31,164 nt of DNA. Source: JBIICS01 sp044238735. GTDB lineage: Bacteria > Bacteroidota > Bacteroidia > UBA4408. Below the pieces are notes generated by a model, which saw nothing but the letters and a program-made list of their open reading frames with translations, was not told where the DNA came from and did no database searches. Shown piece by piece: positions 23,855-30,769 of the stretch. The stretch lies in contig JBIICS010000015.1 of NCBI GenBank assembly GCA_044238735.1, forward strand, positions 1 through 31,164, in the 5' to 3' direction. The first letter of the stretch is position 1, and each line of letters opens with the position of its first letter. Both the position numbers and the translations under genes were made by a program.

Positions 23855-23891
23855 ATTTTCTCTCTTCTCTGGTCAACTAAAAAATTTAAAA

Positions 23892-24635
23892 ATGAAACAA
23901 GAGTTTGAATTATACACCAGCGAAGACCGCAAAGTATGGACTTTATTATTTGAAAGGCAAAAGCAAAACCTGCAAAACAAAGGTTCAAGTATATACCTCG
24001 AAAGCCTTGAATTGATGGGCCCTGTTTTAAATGCTCGTAATTTGCCAAATTTTAGCGAGATAGCGCATTGGTTTAAAGGCCAAACGGGCTGGTCCATTGA
24101 GGTGGTACCCGGACTAATACCGGTTAACGATTTCTTTAAGCTTTTGGCTGAAAAGAAGTTTTGTTCATCAACCTGGTTAAGGAGCAAGAATAGTTTGGAC
24201 TATCTGGAGGAACCCGATATGTTTCATGATATTTTTGGCCATATACCACTTTTATGTAACCCCATTTTTTCATCGTTTATGGAGAAGTTCGGTAAAATTG
24301 GATTACAACATGCGCACAATAAACTAATTGAAACACAACTTCAGCGTTTATACTGGTTTACAATTGAATTTGGTGTAATTAAAGAAGACAAAATTAAATC
24401 GTATGGAGCGGGCATTATGTCGTCTTTTGGAGAAACCAATCTGGTTAATGAGGGAAAGGCAGAGTTTGTCCCGTTTAATTTAAATGAAATCATCCATACA
24501 GATTTCAGAACCGATATAGTGCAGGGCAAATATTTTGTATTAAATTCATTCCAGGAATTGTTCGATGCATTAAACGAATACGAAAGCATACTTTTAAATC
24601 AGAAAAATTATGAACTGGCAGATATCAGAGAATAG
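23892..24635 (+). CDS. phhA: Phenylalanine 4-monooxygenase (phenylalanine hydroxylase)
   Basis: 247 residues, a bacterial catalytic-domain-only aromatic amino acid hydroxylase. The iron ligands are visible: His112 and His117 in MFHDIFGHIPLL, and Glu159 in YWFTIEFGVIKE. The signatures TGWSIEVVPGLIP (pterin region) and SSFGETNLVNEGKAEFVPF complete the fold. It converts phenylalanine to tyrosine with oxygen and tetrahydropterin in the cytoplasm. The 4a-carbinolamine pterin is recycled by the next gene, which overlaps its 3' end by 26 bases. Expression appears to be controlled by the tyrosine-codon attenuator directly upstream. This points to tyrosine supply, rather than phenylalanine breakdown, as its main job here. 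Confidence 0.97.
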   Translation: MKQEFELYTSEDRKVWTLLFERQKQNLQNKGSSIYLESLELMGPVLNARNLPNFSEIAHWFKGQTGWSIEVVPGLIPVNDFFKLLAEKKFCSSTWLRSKNSLDYLEEPDMFHDIFGHIPLLCNPIFSSFMEKFGKIGLQHAHNKLIETQLQRLYWFTIEFGVIKEDKIKSYGAGIMSSFGETNLVNEGKAEFVPFNLNEIIHTDFRTDIVQGKYFVLNSFQELFDALNEYESILLNQKNYELADIRE

Positions 24636-24849
24636 GCTTAATAGAGATTTTAAACTAAAAAGCTTTAGCGAAATTATTTCACGATTAAATGTTTTGGCTA
24701 TTAAGGCGGACGAACTCAATCATCATCCCGATTTGGAAATACTTAACTATAACCAAATCCGTTTTAAGTTATTTACGCATGATGTAAATGCAGTAACGGA
24801 GAAGGATTATGAACTTGCTGCTGTTATAGACGATTTGTTTAGCAAGTAG
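24610..24849 (+). CDS. phhB: 4a-hydroxytetrahydrobiopterin dehydratase (pterin carbinolamine dehydratase)
   Basis: 79 residues, slightly shorter than usual (about 95-110). It has the family core: KADELNHHPDLEI with His38-His39-Pro40 and LFTHDVNAVTEKDYELA with His57, matching the three active-site histidines in spacing. It dehydrates 4a-hydroxytetrahydropterin so that the cofactor of phenylalanine hydroxylase can be reduced again. The ATG lies inside phhA (26-base overlap), so the two are translated from one mRNA and share the attenuator. The start is supported by the conserved Trp at position 3, near the usual beginning of the family. No terminator with a T-run follows; a stable hairpin lies 44 bases downstream. 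Confidence 0.93.
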   Translation: MNWQISENRLNRDFKLKSFSEIISRLNVLAIKADELNHHPDLEILNYNQIRFKLFTHDVNAVTEKDYELAAVIDDLFSK

Positions 24850-24892
24850 TAGAAAGGGTTTGATATTTACTGCTTCTTTACAATACTGAAAT

Positions 24893-24915
24893 CGTCCTCG
24901 TTTGCAACGAGGACG
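24893..24915. repeat. Perfect 10-bp palindrome
   Basis: CGTCCTCGTT (24893-24902), loop TGC, AACGAGGACG (24906-24915). First of three palindromes in the convergent gap between phhB and the phnA-like gene. A variant of its sequence returns at 24996-25024. It could slow RNA decay or end transcription with Rho. Confidence 0.8.
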
Positions 24916-24967
24916 GGATAGAAATGCGTTTAAAACGTATAAGATTATTTTATATTTATTTGTTAGG

Positions 24968-24984
24968 TGGCGTTACAAACGCCA
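24968..24984. repeat. Perfect 7-bp palindrome
   Basis: TGGCGTT (24968-24974), loop ACA, AACGCCA (24978-24984). It lies between the two CTCGTT-type palindromes. Confidence 0.7.
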
Positions 24985-24995
24985 TTATATCCCCA

Positions 24996-25024
24996 TCCTC
25001 GTTACCGCTTCGCTAAAACGAGGA
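24996..25024. repeat. Variant of the CTCGTT palindrome with longer loop
   Basis: TCCTCGTT (24996-25003), a 13-base loop, AACGAGGA (25017-25024). The arm sequence is shared with the palindrome at 24893-24915, which indicates a repeated family. Confidence 0.75.
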
Positions 25025-25062
25025 CGAGATGATACTTATATTATTTAATTTTAGAAAGATAG

Positions 25063-25084
25063 ATTGCGGCTCGGTGGCCGCAAT
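25063..25084. repeat. Repeat B, copy 5
   Basis: ATTGCGGC, loop TCGGTG, GCCGCAAT: the same palindrome as at 177, 314 and 755, about 25 kb away. It is preceded by the same AGAAAGAT context. Confidence 0.85.
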
Positions 25085-25109
25085 AACGGAGTATGTTTAG
25101 TACATCGTC

Positions 25110-25130
25110 ATCCTGGGCTTAACCCGGGAT
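25110..25130. repeat. Repeat C, copy 2
   Basis: ATCCTGGG, loop CTTAA, CCCGGGAT, preceded by CGTC. It follows repeat B by 25 bases, in the same order and orientation as at the left end of the window. Confidence 0.8.
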
Positions 25131-25148
25131 CTTTAATTAAGCTTTTGA

Positions 25149-25709
25149 TTAAAGCTGCTTCTTTATAAACTTGGTAAGGATTACAATGTTTTGTTCGTTA
25201 ATCTTCCCTTCAATCTGTTCGGGATTATCATGAACCAGTTTTATTTTCTTTACAACGGTTCCCTTAGAAGCTGTAAAGTTTGTGCCCTTAACATTAAGAG
25301 CCTGTGTTAAAACCACGCTGTCGCCGCTTTCCAGTATGTTACCAAATGCGTCTTTATGCACGTCTGCTACTTCAAAAACCGTTTGTGCCCAACGCACTAC
25401 TTCTTCGTCTATATCTACTGAGCTTAATAAATTGGAAGCCCAGTCTTCGTCTTTATATTTGGTGAGTAAGCGGTAGCTTAGGGCTTGTACGCTTGGTTCA
25501 GGATTCCATATACTGCCTTCTAAACAACGCCAGTGGAAACTATTTTCACCTACTGTTATTTCTTTAAGGCAAGTAGCACAAAGGGCAACCTGGTCTTCAA
25601 TACTGTCGCCTGATTTTGGACTAACGGTATAAGCATCTATCGCTTTTTCTGAGCTGCATAGTTCGCATAAATCTCCGCAGCGGACTTTTAAGTTTTGATG
25701 GATAGACAT
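25149..25709 (-). CDS. PhnA/YjdM-family zinc-ribbon protein
   Basis: 186 residues. An N-terminal zinc ribbon has Cys15/Cys18 (CELC) and Cys44/Cys47 (CATC). The middle (60-115) is less conserved and Trp-rich. The C-terminal PhnA domain (about 118-186) has the motif DAFGNILESGDSVVLTQALNVKG, then GTVVKKIKLVHDNPEQIEGKI and ending VILTKFIKK. The family name comes from an old link to alkylphosphonate genes; the molecular role is not settled, and no phosphonate gene is nearby. It is longer than the E. coli protein (about 111 residues) because of the middle part. It has its own promoter box (TACATTTG, minus strand) 35 bases upstream, and a terminator separates it from the dehydrogenase gene. Confidence 0.88.
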   Translation of the reverse strand: MSIHQNLKVRCGDLCELCSSEKAIDAYTVSPKSGDSIEDQVALCATCLKEITVGENSFHWRCLEGSIWNPEPSVQALSYRLLTKYKDEDWASNLLSSVDIDEEVVRWAQTVFEVADVHKDAFGNILESGDSVVLTQALNVKGTNFTASKGTVVKKIKLVHDNPEQIEGKINEQNIVILTKFIKKQL

Positions 25710-25744
25710 GTATTTGATGATTATGTGTTGAGATGTTTGAGGCG

Positions 25745-25752
25745 CAAATGTA
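25745..25752 (-). promoter_or_regulatory. -7 promoter box of the phnA-like gene
   Basis: CAAATGTA on the plus strand reads TACATTTG on the minus strand, a perfect TAnnTTTG, 35 bases before the ATG. No clear TTG is seen at the -33 distance. Confidence 0.45.
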
Positions 25753-25770
25753 ATTTAAATTATAATGATT

Positions 25771-25795
25771 AAAAAAGGCCGGAAAATTCCAGCCT
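25771..25795 (-). terminator. Intrinsic terminator of the aldehyde dehydrogenase gene
   Basis: On the minus strand, AGGCTGGAA and TTCCGGCCT pair (one G-T pair) around a very short loop and run into six T. It lies 28 bases after the dehydrogenase stop codon. Confidence 0.85.
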
Positions 25796-25823
25796 CTTAA
25801 CTAAAAATATATACGTATGATTA

Positions 25824-27380
25824 CTAAAAATCAAATTTAATACCTTGTGCAAGTGGTAAGCTTGTAGAGTAGTTAATGGTGTTGGTTTGACGACGCATGT
25901 AAATTTTCCAGCTATCAGAACCGCTTTCGCGTCCACCACCAGTTTCTTTCTCACCACCAAAAGCACCACCAATTTCTGCTCCTGAAGTACCAATGTTTAC
26001 GTTGGCAATTCCGCAATCAGAACCTTCGTGCGATAAGAATTGTTCCATTTCGCGCATACTGTTGGTGAAGATAGAAGAAGATAAACCTTGCGGAACATCA
26101 TTCTGCATAGCGATGGCTTCGTCTATTGTTTTGTATTTCATTACATATAAAATGGGCGCGAAGGTTTCTTCCTGTACAATTTGGTATAAATTCTTAGCTT
26201 CAATAATACATGGTTTAACATAACAGCCGCTCTCGTATCCGGCTCCTTCCAATACGCCGCCTTCAACTATAACGTTTCCGCCTTCTTTCTTAGCGTGAGC
26301 AATGGCGTTTAAATAGTCTTCCGTTGCTTTTTTGTCAATAAGTGGTCCAACGTGGTTATTAGCGTCTAATGGATTACCAATCTTTAATTGTCCGTATGCA
26401 TTCTTTAATACTGATAATGTTTTATCGTAAACACTTTCATGCACAATTAAACGGCGTGTGCTTGTACAACGTTGCCCGGCAGTACCCACTGCGCCAAAAA
26501 CAGCACCAACTAATACCATGCTTAAATCAGCATGTTCGGATACGATAATAGCATTGTTTCCACCTAGTTCTAAGATCGATCTTCCAAAACGTTCAGCAAC
26601 TTTGGCTGATACAATACGTCCGATTCGGGTAGAACCGGTGAAAGAAACTAAAGGAACACGTTTATCATTATTCATTAAATCACCAACCGGATTTCCGATT
26701 AAAACGCAGCTAACACCCTCTGGTACATTGTTGCGTTCAAACACACTACTGATAATATTCTGACAAGCTACTGCACATAAAGGGGTTTTAGAAGAGGGTT
26801 TCCAAACACATACATCACCACACACCCAGGCTAAAGCAGCATTCCAGCTCCATACAGCCACCGGGAAATTAAATGCAGAAATAATCCCTACAATACCAAG
26901 TGGATGATATTGCTCGTACATGCGGTGTCTCGGGCGTTCGCTATGCATGGTTAAACCATATAACTGACGGGATAAACCAACTGCAAAATCACAGATATCA
27001 ATCATCTCCTGCACCTCGCCTAAACCTTCTTGTAAGCTTTTTCCCATTTCGTAAGAAACCAGCTTTCCAAGAGGCTCCTTGTATTTACGTAATTCTTCTC
27101 CAATCTGACGAACAATTTCGCCACGCTTTGGAGCAGGCAACATGCGCCAGGTTTTAAATGCTTCCTGTGCTGTGGCAATTACTTTTTCGTAATCTTCTGC
27201 AGTAGCCTGATTAAGTTCTCCAATTAATTCACCATCTACCGGCGAATACGATTGAATTTTAGCACCTTTAGTATTCCAGTGTTTTGTGCCGGTTGAAGCA
27301 CCAAAATTTAATTCTCTTTTTACACCTAATTGTTCAAGGATTTCGGCAACGCCAAATTGATCTGAAGTTAAAGCACTCAT
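25824..27380 (-). CDS. ALDH7-type aldehyde dehydrogenase (alpha-aminoadipic semialdehyde dehydrogenase-like)
   Basis: 518 residues. The catalytic Cys305 (AGQRCTSTRR) and general base Glu271 (LELGGNNA) are spaced as in active enzymes, and PLGIVGIISAFNFPVAVW and FTGSTRIGR form the NAD-binding face. The C-terminal FGGEKETGGGRESGSDSWKIYMRRQTNT pattern is characteristic of family 7 (antiquitin). These oxidise alpha-aminoadipic semialdehyde or its cyclic form piperideine-6-carboxylate in lysine breakdown; broader aldehyde detoxification is also known. No other lysine-degradation gene is in the window. It is a single-gene unit with its own promoter and terminator. The family call is firm; the substrate is inferred from the family. 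Confidence 0.92.
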   Translation of the reverse strand: MSALTSDQFGVAEILEQLGVKRELNFGASTGTKHWNTKGAKIQSYSPVDGELIGELNQATAEDYEKVIATAQEAFKTWRMLPAPKRGEIVRQIGEELRKYKEPLGKLVSYEMGKSLQEGLGEVQEMIDICDFAVGLSRQLYGLTMHSERPRHRMYEQYHPLGIVGIISAFNFPVAVWSWNAALAWVCGDVCVWKPSSKTPLCAVACQNIISSVFERNNVPEGVSCVLIGNPVGDLMNNDKRVPLVSFTGSTRIGRIVSAKVAERFGRSILELGGNNAIIVSEHADLSMVLVGAVFGAVGTAGQRCTSTRRLIVHESVYDKTLSVLKNAYGQLKIGNPLDANNHVGPLIDKKATEDYLNAIAHAKKEGGNVIVEGGVLEGAGYESGCYVKPCIIEAKNLYQIVQEETFAPILYVMKYKTIDEAIAMQNDVPQGLSSSIFTNSMREMEQFLSHEGSDCGIANVNIGTSGAEIGGAFGGEKETGGGRESGSDSWKIYMRRQTNTINYSTSLPLAQGIKFDF

Positions 27381-27397
27381 CTTATTTTTAATTTTTT

Positions 27398-27428
27398 CAA
27401 AGGTACTTATTTTTTAAGGAAAGGACAA
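27398..27428 (-). promoter_or_regulatory. Promoter of the aldehyde dehydrogenase gene
   Basis: On the minus strand, TTG (27428-27426), a 20-base spacer and TACCTTTG (27405-27398), a perfect TAnnTTTG. The leader would be under 17 bases. Confidence 0.6.
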
Positions 27429-27611
27429 TAGTCATGACCATACTTTAAACCCATATTTTGCATTATAACATGTAAAATCTGCCATACGGTTATCGATTAC
27501 TTCGTACCATCAGAGTTAACCAAGCTTAAACTTCGAGTTAATGTTGGTAGGCCCGGATTCCCAAGCCATTGCTTATCCTTCTATGCAATAGTTTTTACAC
27601 TTCTGGTGCAT
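27407..27611 (-). other. Gene-free structured stretch of unknown nature
   Basis: No gene of normal size. On the minus strand it holds two tiny open frames: 27611-27573 (MHQKCKNYCIEG) and 27454-27407 (MGLKYGHDYCPFLKK). Between them lies a palindrome: ACCAA/TTGGT (27519-27523, 27544-27548) around TTAAACT/AGTTAA (27526-27532, 27536-27541). Minus-strand GAAGTTTAAGC, 12 bases, GATGGTAC (27534-27504) is reminiscent of the core of 5S rRNA. TTGCAT/ATGCAA (27458-27463, 27583-27588) could close the whole as a ~131-base fold. It may be a decayed gene, a repeat or a small RNA; I cannot decide. Confidence 0.35.
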
Positions 27612-27644
27612 AAAAAAACATTAACAGTTATAGTAGAAAATGTT
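27612..27644 (-). terminator. Weak candidate terminator after the prenyltransferase operon
   Basis: On the minus strand, AACATT (27644-27639) can pair with AATGTT (27622-27617), with a 16-base loop, followed by a run of T (27618-27612). The stem is short and AT-only except for two pairs. Confidence 0.35.
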
Positions 27645-27683
27645 GACAGTAGAAAACGATAATCTTTTTCTTCTTTTAATTCG

Positions 27684-28646
27684 TTAATTTACAGAGGTTT
27701 GATATAGCATAAAGTAGATAACCAAACTATACAACAAACCCAAAAGCATAAAAGTTTTACACCAAGCACTTAAGATCTTATAATCCTCTTTAAGTTTAGC
27801 TTTCAAACTTCTAAAACTTATAACTAATATAGGAAACTGAATAGCAATAAGCATATATGTAAAAGACCACAAATCGCCGCTTGAAATTTGCAGGTATTGC
27901 AAATAGCCTACCAACAATAGTTGTAAAAACCCTAAACCAAAAATGATATAGTTGGTGGTTTTTAGACCAAACACCACGGGTATGGTCTCTGCTCCAAATT
28001 CTCTATCGCCAAATTCATCCTCGGCATCTTTTATAATCTCTCTCCATAAATTACTTATAAACGAAAAAAAGGAAAAGGCTAGAATAAAATAAGCAATACT
28101 ATTAAAGCTAAAATTAAATTGAAAAATATATTCCTTATATCGCAGATTAAGTAACGGTATTTCAAATAAGCCAACTAAAAGGGGCACCATTCCAGTTAAA
28201 AAAGCAACTACTAAATTTCCAATTATAAGTTGTTTCTTAAAATTAGTGGAGTAAAACCATAGGATTCCGGAAGCAATAACATAAATTAAAGATAATTTAT
28301 AATTACCCATTTTATATGAAACATAAAAAACTAAAACAAAAGCAACAATGTTAAATACAACATGCAAAGCCATTGCAACTCTTCTCTTAATTTCTTTACC
28401 AATCGGATTTACCTTCGGTCGATTAATATTATCTATTCTAATATCAAAATAATCGTTTATAATATATCCTGCAGCAGTTACCAATACTGTGGATAATACA
28501 ATTAAAAAGAAATCAATTTCTTTTACCTGTAATTTAAAATCATTAACCTTTAACATAGGCCAAATAACTGCATAACGCATTAAATACATGGTTGCAGCCA
28601 CAATTAATAAATTTGGTAATCGAACTAATCTAAAAAAAGCCTTCAT
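27684..28646 (-). CDS. UbiA-family prenyltransferase
   Basis: 320 residues with eight to nine membrane segments. Both prenyl-diphosphate/Mg motifs are present: N64DYFDIRID72 (NDxxDxxxD) and, in the second half, D207AEDEFGD214 (DxxDxxxD type), followed by FGAETIPVVFGLK. Members transfer an isoprenoid chain to an aromatic or glycerol-phosphate acceptor in the inner membrane. The sequence resembles geranylgeranylglycerol-phosphate synthase-like Bacteroidota proteins more than MenA, but the acceptor cannot be assigned with confidence. The ATG overlaps the stop of the methyltransferase gene by one base (TAATG). Last gene of an operon that enters the window from the right. Confidence 0.88.
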   Translation of the reverse strand: MKAFFRLVRLPNLLIVAATMYLMRYAVIWPMLKVNDFKLQVKEIDFFLIVLSTVLVTAAGYIINDYFDIRIDNINRPKVNPIGKEIKRRVAMALHVVFNIVAFVLVFYVSYKMGNYKLSLIYVIASGILWFYSTNFKKQLIIGNLVVAFLTGMVPLLVGLFEIPLLNLRYKEYIFQFNFSFNSIAYFILAFSFFSFISNLWREIIKDAEDEFGDREFGAETIPVVFGLKTTNYIIFGLGFLQLLLVGYLQYLQISSGDLWSFTYMLIAIQFPILVISFRSLKAKLKEDYKILSAWCKTFMLLGLLYSLVIYFMLYQTSVN

Positions 28647-29854
28647 TATTCTATTTGTAAAACCAATCCTTTAAGATACTCATTTTCCGGATGAAAAATA
28701 TTTATTGCATGATCGGGGGGTTGATGTAATTGATGCAATATCCTCACACTTCTTCCAGAGATAATAGCGGCTGCCATAACGGTTGAATTAAAAAGAGCCT
28801 TATCAATTACAGATGAGCAGCTAAATGTAAACAATATACCTCCCGGCTTAATTAATTTAATGGCTTCAGCGTTTAATCTTTTATAGCCTTTAACTGCATT
28901 ATGTTTTACGTTTTGATGTTTCGCAAATGCAGGTGGGTCTAAAACTATAACATCATAAATATTTTCTTTATCCTTCAAAAAAGTAAAAGTATCAACAGCA
29001 AATGATTCATGATTGGGATTTCCTTCCGTAAAATTTAACTTAACATTTTGTTCGGTTAAATCAATCGCCTTCTTTGATGAATCAACACTATGAACCAAAC
29101 TTGCTTGCGCCTTTAAAGCATATACTGAAAATCCACCCGAATAACAGAATGTATTTAAAACACTTTTTCCTTTACAATAATGTTGAAGTAATAACCTGTT
29201 CTCACGCTGATCTATAAAAAATCCAGTTTTCTGTCCGCTTACCCAATCTACATTAAATTTGCAATTATTTTCTATAACCTCATTACTACTCACCTCTTTA
29301 AACCACCACTTATTTTCTACATGAATTTTAGCTTGCTTAGGCATGGTTTCATCACTCTTATCGTATACAGCTACTAATTTATCTCCATATACTTCCTTTA
29401 AGATTCTTGCAAAATCATCTTTCAAAAAATGCATGCCAATCGAATGCGTTTGCATTACGGCTACACCATTATAATAATCAATAATTAGCCCAGGTAATAA
29501 ATCCCCCTCAGCATTAATGAGTCTGTAAACATTTGTTTCATTATTATTTACAAGATTAAGAGTCTTACGGAGATTATATGCCGATTCAATTCTTCCTTTC
29601 CAAAATCCATAATTAGGATTAACCTTCTCAAAACTAAAACATCTTACACTAATAGACCCTATTTGGAAATGACCGATAGCCAAAAACTGTCCACTCGATG
29701 AATATACCTCCACAATTTCTCCTTCTTCAGGTTTAAGCGAGTCGCCTTTATGGTCTGAAATCTTTTTAATAGCCCCAGAAAAGACCCAGGGATGAAATCG
29801 TAATAAAGAATTCTCTTTACCCGAATTTAAAATGACTTTTGGAAAATTATTCAT
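28646..29854 (-). CDS. Class I rRNA (cytosine-C5) methyltransferase, RlmI-like
   Basis: 402 residues. An N-terminal PUA-like domain (about 1-75, KVILNSGKENSLLRFHPWVFSGAI) is followed by an RlmI-type linker (YRLINAEGDLLPGLIIDYYNG) and a Rossmann methyltransferase domain: NTFCYSGGFSVYAL (SAM motif I), VDSSKKAIDL, and VIVLDPPAFAKHQ (motif IV). The FTFSCSSVI segment holds the second conserved cysteine. E. coli RlmI methylates C1962 of 23S rRNA; that target is the best guess here. It uses the SAM made by metK. It sits 25 bases after the flavin reductase-like gene and is coupled to the prenyltransferase gene by TAATG. Confidence 0.9.
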   Translation of the reverse strand: MNNFPKVILNSGKENSLLRFHPWVFSGAIKKISDHKGDSLKPEEGEIVEVYSSSGQFLAIGHFQIGSISVRCFSFEKVNPNYGFWKGRIESAYNLRKTLNLVNNNETNVYRLINAEGDLLPGLIIDYYNGVAVMQTHSIGMHFLKDDFARILKEVYGDKLVAVYDKSDETMPKQAKIHVENKWWFKEVSSNEVIENNCKFNVDWVSGQKTGFFIDQRENRLLLQHYCKGKSVLNTFCYSGGFSVYALKAQASLVHSVDSSKKAIDLTEQNVKLNFTEGNPNHESFAVDTFTFLKDKENIYDVIVLDPPAFAKHQNVKHNAVKGYKRLNAEAIKLIKPGGILFTFSCSSVIDKALFNSTVMAAAIISGRSVRILHQLHQPPDHAINIFHPENEYLKGLVLQIE

Positions 29855-29879
29855 TTAATTTTATTTAGCAATTTAAAAA

Positions 29880-30767
29880 TTAAAGAGAGGCAAGAAGCAC
29901 CTTCCAGGCCTCCATAACTTTGTTTTCTGCTAAAAGATTTTTAGCCACTATATGCAACTCATTTTCTAATTGTGTACGGTTATGTTTGAAGTCTTCAAAT
30001 AAATCTAGGATGGCTCCACCCTCCAGATATTTCGCCACTTCTTCCTTACTTGGAATTTTTTCTATATTCCCTAACTGTCCTAAATTATTCCCCGTTAATA
30101 TTTTACTCAACCTAATCTTATCTGGGATTTGATCTACTCCTATTCCTAATGTTGTTATAGGTTTTTCAACTTCAAATAACGAATCGCCGAACGATTTGCA
30201 ATACCAATTGTATCCTAATCTACCAATTAACCGAATTTTATTTTGATCAATTTTACCGTCCGTTAATACATTTTCATTAATATGCATGCATAATACTTCG
30301 CAAACAACTAAATTTCCAGCACCCCCCTCTTTTCCTAATTCAATAACTTCTTTTACTTTACACTCAAACTGAACAGGAGATTCTTTAACTCTAAATGGTT
30401 TAATATTAATTGAGTTTTCCTTAGTAAAACCTCCCTTTACAAATTCGTCTATTCCTTTTTCATATTCGGTGCTGGCTAATGATGTTTGTTCTACGATATC
30501 ATAATTTACAACATTAATCACTACTTCAGGTACCTCAAGCACATTATCTAATGTGTTTTTAGTTTTACCTGTTCTACCACTTCGGGCTGGAGAAAAAATC
30601 ATTATAGGTGGATTTGCACTAAATACATTAAAAAAGCTAAATGGACTTAAGTTAGGGTTTCCTTCTTTATCTATTGTACTGGCAAAAGCAATAGGACGAG
30701 GAGCTATAGCCGCAAGCATTTGTTGATGCAATTCCGAGACCTTTACATCTTTAGGATTAATTGTCAT
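29880..30767 (-). CDS. Flavin reductase-like protein (FMN-binding split barrel)
   Basis: 295 residues. The N-terminal two thirds (about 8-200) are a flavin reductase-like domain: LAAIAPRPIAFASTIDKEGNPNLSPFSFFNVFSANPP, where the SPFSFF segment contacts FMN, then NTLDNVLEVPEVVINVV and LASTEYEKGIDEF, LVVCEVL and LIGRLGYNWYC. Family members reduce free flavin or act as flavoredoxin-type electron carriers in the cytoplasm. About 90 C-terminal residues are helical and not part of the core domain; their role is unknown. It lies 2 bases after the barrel-like gene. Partner oxygenase or oxidoreductase is not evident nearby. Confidence 0.85.
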   Translation of the reverse strand: MTINPKDVKVSELHQQMLAAIAPRPIAFASTIDKEGNPNLSPFSFFNVFSANPPIMIFSPARSGRTGKTKNTLDNVLEVPEVVINVVNYDIVEQTSLASTEYEKGIDEFVKGGFTKENSINIKPFRVKESPVQFECKVKEVIELGKEGGAGNLVVCEVLCMHINENVLTDGKIDQNKIRLIGRLGYNWYCKSFGDSLFEVEKPITTLGIGVDQIPDKIRLSKILTGNNLGQLGNIEKIPSKEEVAKYLEGGAILDLFEDFKHNRTQLENELHIVAKNLLAENKVMEAWKVLLASL

Positions 30768-30769
30768 AA

